In this document: positions 37,680-50,470 of the stretch, in pieces
Position numbering within the stretch: position 1 is the first letter of the stretch
Layout: every line of letters starts with the position of its first letter
Origin: Zeugodacus cucurbitae
Taxonomy: Eukaryota; Arthropoda; Insecta; Diptera; Tephritidae
NCBI RefSeq assembly: GCF_028554725.1
Contig: NC_071667.1
Coordinates: 81,692,001-81,756,000 of the forward strand
Direction of reading: 5' to 3'
DNA: 64,000 nucleotides
Program-made: the position numbers and the translations under genes
Notes under the pieces: generated by a model
Databases searched by the model: none
Told to the model about the DNA's origin: nothing
What the model saw: the letters and a program-made list of their open reading frames with translations, nothing else

Positions 37680-38673
37680 ATGAAAACTTCATATAAACAA
37701 ATAAAATGTATTACTAATAATACATTATCCGATTCAATTAGTGTCACTTCAGGGGTTCCACAGGGTAGTCATCTCGGCCCGATTCTGTTCTTGTTGTTCA
37801 TCAATGATATACCTTCAGTAATTAAGTTTTCAGAAATTTTATTATATGCGGATGATGTAAAACTTTTTAAATCATATACTTCTCATAATGAAAGGACTGA
37901 GTTGCAATCGGATTTAAATAATTTAGTTACTTGGTGTCACAAAAATGATATGCCACTGAATCTTAAAAAAATGTAAAACGATGTGCTTTTCCCGTAGAAC
38001 TGTTGATCTTTCCCCCTATGTAATAAATAACTTCAGTTTAGAGCAAGTTTTTAGCTTTGTTGATTTAGGAGTTAATATGGACCCTAAACTAAATTTTAAT
38101 TCTCATGTAAATTCAATTGTCTTAAAAGCTAAAGGTGCTCTTAGCTTTGTTAAACGTTGGTCTAAAGAATTTAGTGATCCGTATATTACTAAAATTCTTT
38201 TTACAACATTGGTAAGGCCTATATTGGAGTATGGTTCTGTGGTATGGAATCCTAGCTATCAATCCCATTCTGATAAGCTTGAGTCCGTTCAAAAACAATT
38301 TTTACTTTTTGCTTTAGGCCACTTACATTGGGATTCAAGATTGAATCTTCCCCCGTATACTAGTCGTTTAAAACTTATAAATCTTCCCACACTCACTAGT
38401 CGCAGAGAAATGCTAGGTATAATTTTTCTAGTAAAACTTCTGAATGGTTTAGTTTGTAGTTCATTCCTTTTGTCTGATATTAAGTTTAATGTCCCATTGC
38501 GTTCATCCAGGCAGTTTAGACCATTATTTCTAAAATCTTCTAGAACAAATTTTGAGTTAAATGAACCATTCTGCCGAATATGTCATGATTTTAATTCGCA
38601 TTCCAGCACATTTGATCCATCTGACTCAATATTTAGCATCAAAAAAACTATTTTGTCTTCTCTTAATAAATAA
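37680..38673 (+). pseudogene. LINE reverse transcriptase, C-terminal half, one frameshift
   Basis: The sequence encodes the second half of a reverse transcriptase (RNA-templated DNA synthesis for retrotransposition). SVTSGVPQGSHLGPILFLLF is the conserved motif before the active site, and YADD (residues 56-59 of the first frame) is the catalytic motif. The thumb region and C-terminal domain follow (VDLGVNMDPKLNFNSHV; LVRPILEYGSVVWNP; LTSRREMLG). A run of seven A residues near 37968-37975 carries one extra base that ends the first frame at 37976; the second continues from 37981 to the stop at 38673. The fingers domain and endonuclease are absent through truncation. Apart from the single frameshift the coding sequence is clean, suggesting a relatively young insertion. 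Confidence 0.9.
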
Positions 38674-38890
38674 TATTCAGAAATTTTTAACTTTTTGTTT
38701 TTATAAATTTTTAAATCTCAGCTGTTGAAATGTTTCTTTCTGTAGCTGAGCAGTTTGAGAACCGGACGCTTAAAAATCTCTTGCCTTTCTAGACTCGGCA
38801 AATTCCGCTCGTATGCGGACTGCGCCCCACGCGTCGGTTGGGCGGGAGGAGGGTAATCGTTTGGGTTAATAATAATAATAATAATAATAA
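37680..38890 (+). mobile_element. 5'-truncated LINE (CR1/Jockey-I group) with (TAA)8 tail
   Basis: This is a non-LTR retrotransposon 3' portion: the end of the reverse transcriptase ORF, a ~190-bp 3' untranslated region (38674-38866) and a tail of eight TAA units at 38867-38890. Truncation at the 5' end is the usual product of incomplete target-primed reverse transcription. The TAA tail recalls I-type elements, while the protein tail (LVRPILEYGSVVWNP and HLHWDSRLNLPP) resembles CR1/Daphne-like proteins, so the clade is left open. I could not define target-site duplications. Confidence 0.85.
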
Positions 38891-41800
38891 TACTAGAACA
38901 TATACTCTTTTTAGTTTGATTTACTCGATTTATGTAGTGCTCAAATCTCTCTAGTCCCTTTTTCCAACCTAAATATTTCCTTCAGCAAATTTATATTTTT
39001 TGATCGGTTAAGAAACAATCAAGTATTTTGTCAACCACAATAACATTTTCTTCAAGACATAATCTAAAAATCGGAGGCAATAATATAATAATAATACTTC
39101 TATCAATACCTTAGTATAATATTTCTTAGCTGTCACACAGCACAATTATTTCCTACAGACCACGTATGGAGATGTGCACCTCACCTGCAATAGTCAAGTT
39201 TGCATAAATAATAAAAAATGTAAATAGCCACAGCAACCGAGAAAATAAACAGCTTAAAAAATATATGCTCAGTACCAACGAAAAAAATTATGACTGTCTA
39301 CCATAAACCGCCTCATCATGCCACCATATGAAAGTGCTCCCCGAGACTTTCTGTATTTTTTAATCCTTTCTGCCCAGTGTACCTTATTTGATGCACACGA
39401 GTGAGCACGATCCTCTCCGGCGGGCCACTGGTTTGACTTTTGACAACGTGCAGGAATATATTTAAGCACTTAATATGCAGCAGTTGCACACCAATAGACG
39501 CACATGAATGCACCAATGGCACCGACAGATTGGCCATATGCAAATTCGTGCCCACAACAAAATCAGTTGCAGCTGAACTGTGAGGAACGGTTGTTTGTTG
39601 CCTGCCATTTTCACTGTGTTTTTCATGGCCTTTCATCGCCTAGTCACATTTTGAACTGAGCGTTTTGCTCATTTCGAGGTTATGAAAATTTTAAATGACT
39701 GACATGATGTTCGCTTGATTGGCGGAAAATTGCTTCCACACGCTTCAATTGTGGTGTCAAATCGATTTAGATGATGCAGTTTTTGAATTTTTGATTTTTC
39801 ACATATTAAGCGGTGCAGAAAATTAAATGTGATAATATATATAATTCATATACTTAGGTATACGTGGAATCTTGAACGTAATTTATCATGAAATTGAGTC
39901 CATTAGACTTCTAGCGTATTGTGTTTTAATTAGGACTAATTTTATTCAGAACCTTTTTATCTAAATATATACTTTTATGATTCTTCTGGGTAATTTTAGA
40001 AAGTTTGTTGAATTCTTTTAAATCTGAGGCATGTTCCAAAATATTGGAGTAGAATTTCGGCAAAGATAAGCATGAGAAATTATAGATAAGATTTATAACT
40101 CAGAAAACTTGAAATACAGAAAGAAACAGAACGCCGTTAACGGAACTCTTCGCTTAAAAAACATATCTAAACAAGCTTCAACTAACTCATCCGACCGAAA
40201 CCGATTTATCTAAACAAATCAACAACAAATTATCTAGAATCAAAGTGTTGAATGTCGAGAGAACCTTCGAAAACCTTTAACTAGAGGGTGACCCTCTCCA
40301 TCTCAAAAAACTCTTAATTCGAAAAAAAAAACTTCCATGGAAGCAACACAGCATATAATTAGGGATTATTTTTCCCATGTCGATATATTCCTGTTGAAAT
40401 TTTTTTAATGATTATTTGTAATTACGGAGATGAGATGAAACTTTCGTATAGCTATTCATGGAATTCATTAGAACTATCAGTATTTATTTGTGTCCTAATC
40501 AGTATTATGCGTATTTTTTTAATTTTCAGCACAACTTTTCGTGGATTTACTAACATTACTCACCCAATTAGCTGGCAAATACGCTTCTTTCTCTTATTTA
40601 CCATTTACACCCCCCTTGAATAACAACAACTACAGCGAGAGTAGCAAACATTATGCACTTCCCGCATCATTAGGCAAATGCAAAATGCAATGCAAAGTCA
40701 ATTTGATACATTTACCAGCAGTTAATATTGCAGCAGCAACTAATGGAGTAGCGGTGGTGAAATTCAAAACTCGCTTAATCCGCGAAATATCAAATATTCA
40801 AAATGCATTTCCACTACAAATAAATTATTCGTGCAGCGCCATTAATGCATAACAAGCTCGATGCCGAGGTAAACAGATATTTTCGGTTGGCATAATTTGG
40901 GCTTTTCTATTCAAAGTCGGGCAAATATTTTGATGTGCTACCAGGATAGTTAGGGAAGTCAGTAATTTTGATTGGAACTTTTATTTTTACTTTAGAGGTT
41001 TTTAGCAAGTGCCTTTTCATTAAAAATAAAATATATTTGTATATGAACCTACCTACAAATATCGATTAAAAACATTGTAGTAAAAAATATATAACTTTTT
41101 CGGAAAATTCTATAGGATTTGTCATATTAGAAACCATTGGAAACTATATTATTTATTCCTTCAAGAAGTTAATTTTTCCAGCTCTTCCACGTATGTTTTC
41201 TCAGATAAGCTATTTTACTTTTTCGTGTTCTCAGTTCATCCCTGATCTCATCCTTACTGTGGAACTCTCTATATTGACAACCCTTTTTTAGTAGTATTCG
41301 ATAGATTTACGAAATTAAAAAAAGTTCCTGGCTTATTGATCTGACCTCGTATATGTACATATGAATTTCTCTCACCAGTGTGACTACTCATGTTTGAAAT
41401 TTATATACAAGTCAACCAGTAAACTAAATTCATAATTTTATTCATAAAGCGTAGCTGATTTGTGTTAATGATTTAGTAAACAAAATGTATCTGAAATTAA
41501 TTTATGTAGTTTTATAAAAAGCAAAATAAAAATCTTATGGAAATACGGGTTTTAGGTGGGCAATAAAACTCGAAAATTAAGTTTTTCTGGCATTTATCGG
41601 CGCAAAAAAATGTATTTGCTGTGCAAATATTAGCTTATTTTATTCATTTGATAAATATAAATCGCGGTCTGAAAGCTCTTCACAAAAGTCCTATCAAGGC
41701 AAGGTCTTTTTGGTCGGGATATTAATTTTTTGGTATTTTTTTTTTAATATAGGTTATATCACTCGAAAACCTCACTGCACCCTTAATCTCAATATTAATA

Positions 41801-42595
41801 TTGCCTCTTTCAAACAAATTTCAATACTAAAACTCTTCTAATAATTCTTTTTTATAATGATTAACGAGTTCTTCCAGCGAGGCAGCATTTTCTATTGTAT
41901 TTCTTCTAGACTGTCGCCAACTATGATTCGTTTGAGTAACATTTTATTTTATTTTTTGAGCTCTTAATATAATTTTTTCATATAAATCGAACCAAATTAT
42001 TCAATCTACTCCCTTTTCTTTGTTTTTTCTTTTCTAAAATAAATTAATTTCATCATCATGAGAATACACTCAGACACTGATGTGCACATTTATTATGCAT
42101 TAAGCATATTTTAGATTTTGAAAAATACCGTGCCTCAGGACTTTATGCATTTTCAAAATGTGGAAATTTGCAACTCGCTGAACATGAAATGCATACTCAG
42201 CGCATTATTTCCAGCTCCAGTATATGAAAAATTGCACAAAAAATCATTTCTGTGCTCATAATCATGGGTTGCCGAAATTTTTCGCATGATTAGGAAAGTC
42301 ATGCATTTTAATTAGAAATGTATAAATTTCACAATATTTCAACGAACCAGCATTCGGCCATTTTTAGCCTCAACAAGTCTCAATTCAGTCAGTACACATA
42401 CATTTTTTGACGCGTAATAAGATTTGTAAGTAAAATTATGTGTAAAGTGGAATTCCACCTTTGATTCCATAATTCCACCAAAGATTTCATATTTCATACG
42501 AAAATGTTTAAAAAACCTAATATTAAGTATGTATATAGGAAAGTCTGAATTTCTATAAAATATCTGAGAGATCTATCAATATTTTCAGTAAAAAC
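38891..42595. other. Non-coding stretch
   Basis: About 3.7 kb of AT-rich sequence with small random-looking open frames (39269-39636 minus, 40408-40852 plus). No recognised protein, RNA gene or terminal inverted repeat was found. Confidence 0.55.
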
Positions 42596-44013
42596 AAGTA
42601 AAGAAGGGCTAAGTTCGGGTGTAACCGAACATTTTATACTCTCGCAATTTATTTATTTAACTTAATTAATATTATTTATTCACTGGTTATTCGTTTTTAT
42701 GTGGTGGGTCCCAAGCCCTACGCACAACCGCACAAGCGGGCTTCGCCTTCTCACTTTAGCTCGCTTCCAAACGGATGTCTGTTAGCTACCCAGGGGATAC
42801 TTGGTCTAAAACCGGAAGTCGTGAGCTGCTTGAGTCATATGCAAAAGAATCGTTCCTGGCCACTCCCAAGTGAATGGCAATCAGAAACTTTCCTCACTTG
42901 CGTGAACTTCTACATATGACCCCATCCCCCATTATTCGGCTATAATCGCTTAAAGCGGTTCCTGCGCCAAATATATATATATATAATATTATTTAATACA
43001 CAATTTGACCACATATTCGTCATATATATTATATAAAGTCCATTGAAAGTTGGAAACCATAATACTAGGTTAGAAGCACCGAGGTCCTCGTGTTCGATAT
43101 ATGGGGCCTTAAAAACCTATGGTCCGATTTCGGCGATTTTTAGAATGGGGCTGCCACACTATTAACATCGTATTTGTGCAAAGTGCTGCACAGATATCTT
43201 CACTAGTACTTACTTTATATGTTGTAAAGTAAACGATTCAGATTGTCTTCAAAGTTCTGGTATATAGAAAGTAGGCGTGATTGTGAAGCCTATTTTGGCC
43301 TATTTTCACAATATATCATTGGGATGTAAGGAAACTATTACAAACCAAGTTTCATTAAAATCGGTCGAGTAGTTCCTGAGATATGGTTTTTGACCCATAA
43401 GTAGGCGACGCCACGCCCATTTTCCATTTTGTAAAAAAATCTCAGTGCAGCTTCCTTCTGCCATTTCTTATGTCAAATTTAGTGTTTCTGACGTTTTTCG
43501 TCAGTGAGTTAACCCACTTTTAGTAATTTTCAACATAACCTTTGTATGGGAGGTGGGCGTGGTTGTTATCCGATTTCTTTCATTTTTGGACTGTATAAGG
43601 AAATGGCGAAAATAAACGACTGCAGTTTGGTTTATATAGCTTTATTGGTTTGCGAGTTATATACAAAAAACCTATTTGGGGGCGGGGTTACGCCCACTTT
43701 TCAAAAACAATTACATCCAAATGTGCCCCTCCCTAATGGGATCCTATGTTCCAAATTTCATTTTCATAACTTTATTTATGGCTTAGTTATGACACTGTAT
43801 AGGTTTTCGGTTTCCGCCATTTTGTGGGCGTGGCAGTGGACCGATTTTGCCCATTTTTGAACGGACAGACATCCGGATTTCAAATCCACTCGTCATCCTG
43901 ATCATTTATATATATAACCCCATATCTAACTCTTATATTTCTTGGTGACACAAACAACCGTTAGGTGAACAAAACTATAATACTCTGTGCAACAGGTTGC
44001 GAGAGTATAAAAA
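42596..44013 (-). mobile_element. Helentron/HINE-like repeat, copy B, with nested insertion
   Basis: The same family as copy A. It has the AAGTAAAGAAGGGCTAAG end at 42596, the hairpin GTTCGGGTGTAACCGAAC, TTTTATACTCTCGCAA, and a right end reading GTTGCGAGAGTATAAAAA at about 43997. Compared with copies A and E it has an extra block of roughly 270 bp at about 42697-42967. The tetranucleotide tract is shorter here (only ACGGACAGACATCCGG near 43860). Open frames such as 43546-43860 resemble translated frames in other copies only because the DNA is homologous. Confidence 0.85.
42697..42967 (+). repeat. Unclassified short element inserted in copy B
   Basis: This block is absent at the equivalent position of copies A and E, where the flanking TATTATATAATACACAATTT runs on directly. 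It is GC-richer than its host (GTGGGTCCCAAGCCCTACGC at its start; CCCATCCCCC and CGCTTAAAGCGG near its end) and finishes against a TATATATATATA tract. Ending in a simple repeat would suit a SINE or the 3' tail of a LINE. I cannot identify the family and no target duplication is clear. Confidence 0.5.
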
Positions 44014-44063
44014 TCATTTAAATTGGTGATTCTCTGCAAAATCGCCAAAAACTCGTACAAAAT

Positions 44064-44395
44064 AAGTAAGCAAGGACTAAGTTAGGATGTAACCGAACAT
44101 TTTATTCTGAGAGTCCTATGGCTCCGCGGGGGTGCAAAGGTCCAAAATGAGATTCCTCTATTTATTACGATTTTGTGCTAGCCTCTTGAATTGACTACAA
44201 ATGTTTTGGACTTTAATAATTCGATGTTCAAATTCCCCAGGTTAGAGTGAGTCGGCTTTTCTTCGGCTATCTTGTGAATTTTAGTCGATCGCGTTCCGGT
44301 TGATTGTATCTGGTTCTCGTCTCAGAACATGTCAGAGTCAACAACAAACAAGCAACTGTTAAGTGAACAAAACTGTTATAATATGTGTAATAGTC
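44064..44395 (-). mobile_element. Helentron/HINE-like repeat, short diverged copy C
   Basis: The AAGTAAG end and a diverged hairpin region (GTTAGGATGTAACCGAAC) are recognisable at 44064-44105. The other end resembles CAACTGTTAAGTGAACAAAACTG..ATAATATGTG at about 44353-44392. The interior is only about 330 bp and is not the usual one: 44110-44235 resembles a segment inside the mariner relic at about 12075-12200. Confidence 0.5.
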
Positions 44396-46559
44396 ATTAG
44401 AAAAATTACTACTCAGATAAAAAGGTGTAGGAGCAAAGAAAAATGTTGTTCCCTCTCAGCTTAATCACTAAATATTACTTATCCGACCTGGCGATGAGGA
44501 GACTTATTCATAACTGAACAAATATGTGAGTACAATATAGGCAGTTTAGTCAAATCTTAACTGCAGTCAAAGAATGCAGAAGCAAGAGCTTTGATGAATG
44601 ACATTTAATGAAGTCTAAACAAAAAACTGAAGAGTCTAATGCTAAGCTCTATAGAATGAAGATAACACACTTCACTTCATAGATATCAAATCTAAGGCTT
44701 GTATCAGCCTTGTTTGATAAATATCATATAAATATTGAAATGTAAATATTGAAATTTACAGTTGCATATTCTCTAGTTTTTATTGCTGTAGCAACATAAA
44801 ATATGGTAACGAGATTTTTTTAATCTCTCATATTCGCATATGAACAAAATGAATGTGATGAAATGCATTTTAATTGATGATTTATTTCTATTTCGGAAAA
44901 TTTAATTCAATATGCATAGGCTCCTATTATATTTCCATTTATAATATTTATTTTAATTCAGTTCTTAGTTTTGTAACAAAATAACTGCAAAATTGTGAGA
45001 TTTTCAAAAAACGAGTATTTTCCGGAATTTTGCAAAGCCAAGCAAAATAGAAAGAGAATACTCACTTGAATATAAATATTTTAGTTAACAATATTGTAGG
45101 CCTATTTCTATTTGTTTTTTCCATGCACATGCAGCAATTAACTGTGAATATTTAGTGATGCTATCAATTTCACACAATTAACTAGCAAAAATGCTCAAAT
45201 AACTCCACCGCGCCCAAACTCTTAATTCACGCAAAGCGATTCAGCAAATTTCGCTCGTGACCACACATTTTATTGCGCGTGCATAACTACATGCCCACTA
45301 ACATTACACACACATACATGCGCTTACATTTAGTGTATATGTATGAGCATTTGTAGAAGGCTGTGCTTGTGTGCGTGCGGTCATGTATAATTGCTGGCGC
45401 GTGTGTGAAATGCTATATCAATTAAAATGAAATCAAATGAAATTAATCTTAAACAATATTTTTCAACCGAAAATTAACTAAACTGCCAACGCCAGACCAC
45501 AAAATGGCAGCTCATAACGGTTAGTGTCGCTATTAACTACCATTACACACAGTCAACGGATTTGGCTTAAAAACATTGGTGGGTGAGTGGTGGCTGCTTA
45601 CGGCAGCTAATGCCCGTACATTAAGCGACCCGACGCCTAACAACACACATACGCAGGCACATAGAAGCCTACATCGCACCGCGACTTCATTTGCAGCGGC
45701 GTATTTCCGAAAATGGCCTACAATTAAGCCGTCATTGTGGTCGGCAACGGATCGAAAGTATCGCCACATACACATATGTGGGAATGTTGAATGTTTGTTG
45801 CTTTTGCTGTCGCTGTTATCCGTTAGTTTTTATTGCTGCATGATCGCCTGTTGCATACCATTTGCCATTTGTTGCATATCCCCAGGCGCACGCCACTCTG
45901 TAGCGCCCAGTACCAACCAACAATGGCGCTCATTTGCCCGCATGCAGTCGCCAGCAGCGCGAATTTAGGCTCCAGTGCACCTACTCGCCTCTTTCTCTCT
46001 CCTGCCGCTAGCTGTTGTCGGGAGTTTGCCATTACGCCTACGGCTATGCTTTTATTTTATGCTCTAATGCCTAGCAGTCCTTTTAACGACTCCGCGCTGT
46101 TGCTTGTTGCAGTTCAGTTGTTATAGTTATGGCCAGAAAACGTTACATTCTCTCGTGCCTCGCCGTGTGTAGTTTGTGCAACATCACTGCGCAATTAGCA
46201 CACATTCGCACTGCTTACTAATTGCATGCACACCTTTCTAACCGGCAGCCGTCCATCCGCCCAACCACTACCATTGCATTTGTTTCCGTTCTTCCTGCAT
46301 TTTTGTCTCTGCTTTTTTGTGTGCGGATTTTCTAAATTTTAATGCTGGTCATTTAATATGCTGTAAGCCAACTCCAACAACTGAAACCACACATGCAAAG
46401 GTTAAAAGTGACACTACCGCAATCTACGCACACCATTACACTGGAATAAACGTCGGGGTTATGTAGTGGAAATGTGAAGCTGTAGAAAGCCAGGGAGCTT
46501 TTACTACGGTGAAATAAAACCAACTTTGGTGATGACTAAATAATGGGTGCTTTTTAGAT
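44396..46559. other. Non-coding stretch with a GC-richer block
   Basis: AT-rich to about 45200, then more balanced composition at 45480-46330 with open frames on both strands (45576-45968 and 45833-46126 plus; 45533-45775 minus). None resembles a known protein. The balanced block could be a regulatory region or untranslated exon, but nothing in it proves this. Confidence 0.5.
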
Positions 46560-47440
46560 TATAGAGGTGATTATTTAATGAAAAAGCGAAAGAGAGAGAC
46601 AGAAATATAGAGATAGATAAAGAAGCGTAGAAAGAGATATAGTATCGGAGATTTAGATATAGATGTTTGTAAAACCAATAGGAGCTTGAGCGATTATCTG
46701 AAGAGAAAGTGGGTGAGAGAGAAAGAAATATAGAGGGAACGAGAAAGAAATAAAGTGAGATAGAATCAGATAATCGGAGTATGTTGTTTGTAGAACTACT
46801 AGAGAGTGATACGGAGAGAGAAAGGGATAGATAGCAAAGAGAAATATAATCAGTGACTTAAATATAGATGATTGTAGAGCTAGTAGAGTTCATTTAAAGA
46901 TAAAGTGAGTGAGAGAGAAAGTGCTTTCTCTGAGTGATGTATCAGGGATTCAGATTTAAATATTTGTAGAACCACAAGGAACTTTAACGATTACTTAAAC
47001 GGAAAGGGAGTGAGGGAGAGAGAGTTATAGTGAGAGATAGAGAAAATATTGAAAGAGAGATAGGATCAGATGTTTAGATTTACTTGTTTTTAGAACCGCT
47101 AGTGGCTTTAACGATTATTAAATGAGAAAGTCAGAGAGAGAAAGATATTTAGAGAGAGGAAGAGAGAGATAGAAGAAATTTATATTTAGATTTTTGTAGA
47201 ACAACTAGGAGCTTTAGGAAAATTTTTCTAAAGAGATATAGAAAGATAAAGGAAAAGATGGACAGAGAGATAGAATCAGAGTTTTATATATATATATATA
47301 TATACTTCGAGAAACACTAGGAGCTTTAGCGATTATATAAAGAGAGAGGAAGAGAGAATTTGTAGAACCACTAGGAACATTAGTGGATGAAAAAGAGTGG
47401 GATATGAGAAAGAAAGAGTGAGATATTGAGACACATTAAA
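46560..47440 (+). repeat. Purine-rich degenerate tandem array (~80-125-bp period)
   Basis: Almost 900 bp in which the plus strand is very rich in GA/GATA/GAGAGA. A recurring core resembling TTTGTAGAACCACTAGGAGC, often followed by TTTAGCGATTAT and a GAGAAAG-rich spacer, appears at about 46666, 46790, 46872, 46965, 47089, 47195, 47309 and 47358. Spacing varies from about 50 to 125 bp, so the array is old or has suffered indels. No open frame spans it. A TATATATATA tract lies at 47284-47302. Confidence 0.75.
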
Positions 47441-48838
47441 AGCTTTATTTTTCGACATAAAAGCAAACTAGTCTACGATCCATTTCCATTCAAAAATTAA
47501 CACTTGGAAAACGAAATTGTTTCAGTCCCTGGTTATTAGTGACCTTTTCATATGCACCCACATCCGGCACCCAGTCAAGCGCTGCTGCCACGTTTGATTG
47601 CGTCGCTCAATTTTTCAGTTGCCTTATTTTAATTACAGCAATTTTTTATTTCATTTCATTTCATGTTATGCTTCATTTTAATCATGTTCGCCAGCACCAC
47701 ACTCACATAGTGCTCCTATGCTTCGTGCCCGCACATTGTCCATTTAAAAAGGATTTTAATTACCGCATTTATGTAATTTGTCGAATCATTATAATGTGTC
47801 GGGTCACTACACATGTATGTATGTGCCTCGTATGTGTTTGAATATTAGATGTGCGGTAACTAAAGGGAAAGCCACATTAATATTCCAACTGTGCTAAAAT
47901 GGATTTTGCGGAAAGGTTTTGATATAGTTATTTAGTTTTTAATTTTATTTTTTTTTTTTTTTTTTGGTTTCACAGACTAGGGGTTTATAAATGGTTAATG
48001 ATGGTTATGAGCTTAGTATTTTAACTATTTTACTGTTATTTAGTTAGTTGTGCGCAAAACGTTATTAAAATATTTAAAGTCTCCATATAGTAATACTCAT
48101 ACTTCTTCTTCTTCGACTTCTGGATTATTTACGTGAGGAATTTTATATTTTTAAAAAGAAAATCTCAAACAAAATAGTCACAATTGTTGAAACGTATGCC
48201 GCTGGCAATTCTTGAATATTGCAATAGTTGTGGCACCTGCTACATTTGCAACTTTTGCCTTCGCACAACAGCACAGGAAGTAAACTGTAAGGCGTGGAGA
48301 AATATCAAGATTTCAGCAAGGAGTCTTTAACTGCAGTTTCACTATTTGTTATTTACTGTTTGCAGTGTTGCTGTTTGTTTGATTTTTCAGCCAAGAGTTT
48401 TCTTCATTTTATTTACCGTTAAGCTAAATGTTGGTCACAACAACAAGCTACATGTTTACATACATAGCATTGCCGTACAAACAATGGTTCTCGGTGCCAA
48501 GCGCAGAGTGCCAGAGTGTCAACGAGAAAATTCCCTCCACTCCTTCTTTTGCTTGGATAGGCGATTTATTTGGTATTATTACAGTTATTGTTTGTAAGTT
48601 TTCGCCATAATGACCATTTAAGACGGTAATAAATGCTATTTGTGCCCACAGAATGTGGTAGACAGAGGACTTACTTATTCATACTTTAGTTCCCTATTTA
48701 TGCTGTTCTAAATAGAAGAGTTGAGTCTATAAAACACTTAGAGCCTAATGTAGCAACTATAAGATTATCTTACGTATGTCTTCCTTCTCTGTGAACTTAT
48801 ATTCATTACTTATTATGTCTGTGTGGTATGTTTTTTGA
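47441..48838. other. Non-coding stretch with poly-T
   Basis: Includes an 18-T run at 47948-47965 and AT-rich sequence. Small plus-strand frames (47539-47841, 48346-48610) match nothing known. Confidence 0.55.
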
Positions 48839-49110
48839 GTCACTGAATCCGAGATGCATTGAACCCCATCAGATCAGGGTTTTGAGATAACCCCAGAAAG
48901 CCAATATGGCGGCTAGCGATTTCTAAAACTCATCGGATTCGCTTGAAACTCGTTATTCGGGGATTTTCGGGGTCGCTGAATACGAATCGTTTCATATTTT
49001 CGAAACTCAAAATGGCGGTTACAATATGGCGAACGCTTTTTGGAAAAATTCATCGGATTCGCTTGAAACTCGTTATTCGGGGGTTCTCGGAGTCTTCAAA
49101 ATACTTCATT
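48839..49110 (+). repeat. Two-copy tandem repeat, ~120-bp unit
   Basis: The segment CATCGGATTCGCTTGAAACT, continuing CGTTATTCGGGG, occurs at 48931 and again 120 bp later at 49051. Both are preceded by CAATATGGCGG/CAATATGGCGA and share a GTCRCTGAATMCGA block (48839 and 48972). Small indels separate the two units. It is GC-richer than its surroundings and non-coding, and may be a remnant of a longer satellite-like array. Confidence 0.75.
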
Positions 49111-49969
49111 TAATATTTGTCTCCTTTTCCATTACTTCAGCAGTTACAATGGAATAGATAATACTATGTCAAAACACTCTGTGACACTTTGTACCTCCAT
49201 ACATATGTACATATGTATGAGTATTTGAACAGGAACATATGCTCATGGCAACAGCCACAAATTCTTGATGACATTAATGCCGCTAAACTTTCATTAAACT
49301 TTACATTTAATCAATAATAACATAAATTCTGCTGAAACTTCGGAACAAAGAAAATTCAACGTTCCGTAACGCTAACGTCTTACAACGGTAATTATACGCC
49401 AAAAGGGATATACTATCCAGCAGCTGCCGTAACCACACAAAAGGCTGCAACTAAAGCCCGCACGCTTTCAGCTAAGCGTAGACAACTTCCATTGGTCCAA
49501 CGTATATCCACATACATATGTATGTATGTACAAATGAGTGTGAAGTGTATGTACATAGAGCTTAATTCTCTTTCATCGTCCCTTTATTAATCACGCGATT
49601 TTGCTACGTTAAGCCATCCGTAGTGTAATGAAACCACGACGACACGGGTATGAACCAGCAAAGCATGCGACCAGATCTAAAATTTTAAGGATTACACTCA
49701 TGTAAATATTACGGTAAATAGATACACTACATTACTGTTACATGGTATTGCTATATACGTAGTTTAGAACAGGGTGTTGTTATATGGAAGTATAACAAGT
49801 TCAAGTACAAGTTCTCAACTCAACTATTATTAGAACTTTCCAACACTTGAGGAACTATGAAAGAGAGGGCTTATCCTCATTATAATAGTCTAGTTTTCAG
49901 TATTGTTAACTGTGAACCCAGTATAAAATAAGCTCAAGAATATTGCATCTTATTTTGTACGCTCAAAGC
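49111..49969. other. Non-coding stretch
   Basis: AT-rich, with ATAC/ATGT alternating patches at 49198-49222 and 49510-49556. Nothing recognised. Confidence 0.55.
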
Positions 49970-50470
49970 TCATGAAGGGTCACAGCGAAATCGTTGGGAA
50001 CAGCAGAGCTGATGAACTCAATTGGTTCCGCACTATTCTTCTGTATGCTAACTTCGGATCAATGGATCTCACATGAGCTCGGAAGGCGGTGGTCAACTAC
50101 CAGCTCCTGCGCGACTGTAAGTTCCTGATCCCTGTGAGTATCTTAGAAGGTACATTGAACAGCTTGCCCTCAGTAAGTTCAGCTCTCCACAATCGTATGA
50201 ATCCTTACTGAACACTGGCTAACGGATTCATATGCCGTGAGGCTAAACATTCTGCAAGAAGCAAGTTGCAAATATTGTTTGGAGGAATACGAGACTGAAC
50301 TATAAAATCATCATCTAAGGCTGAAACTACGAATCGGTTGAATTAGCCCGAATCGATATTAGCCGCCTAGACAAATTCGTATCAGGCTCAAAGCGCTGTG
50401 CCAACTCTTGAAGGTCTGGGGTATTTATATTTATAAGTCCGCGGTCTCACAAAGGATGGGCGATTTGAAA
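49970..50470 (+). mobile_element. LINE fragment: RNase H domain end and Cys-rich tail (second copy)
   Basis: Plus-strand translation yields GHSEIVGNSRADEL near 49977-50018, the end of the RNase H domain. Further on come HWLTDSYAVRLNILQEASCK and YCLLEEYETE-like residues (CKYCLEEYETE) near 50215-50300, then ARIDISRLDKFV near 50355. The order and motifs match the minus-strand fragment at 28610-29330, so both derive from the same LINE family. Stops and frame changes abound and the reverse transcriptase is missing. Confidence 0.7.

Noticed and set aside
43546..43860. Similar-looking peptides in several copies of the 1.2-kb repeat (also 26217-26432, 57553-57897, 62448-62639)
   Set aside because: The similarity follows from the homologous DNA. 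Frames differ in start, length and stops between copies and resemble no protein family.
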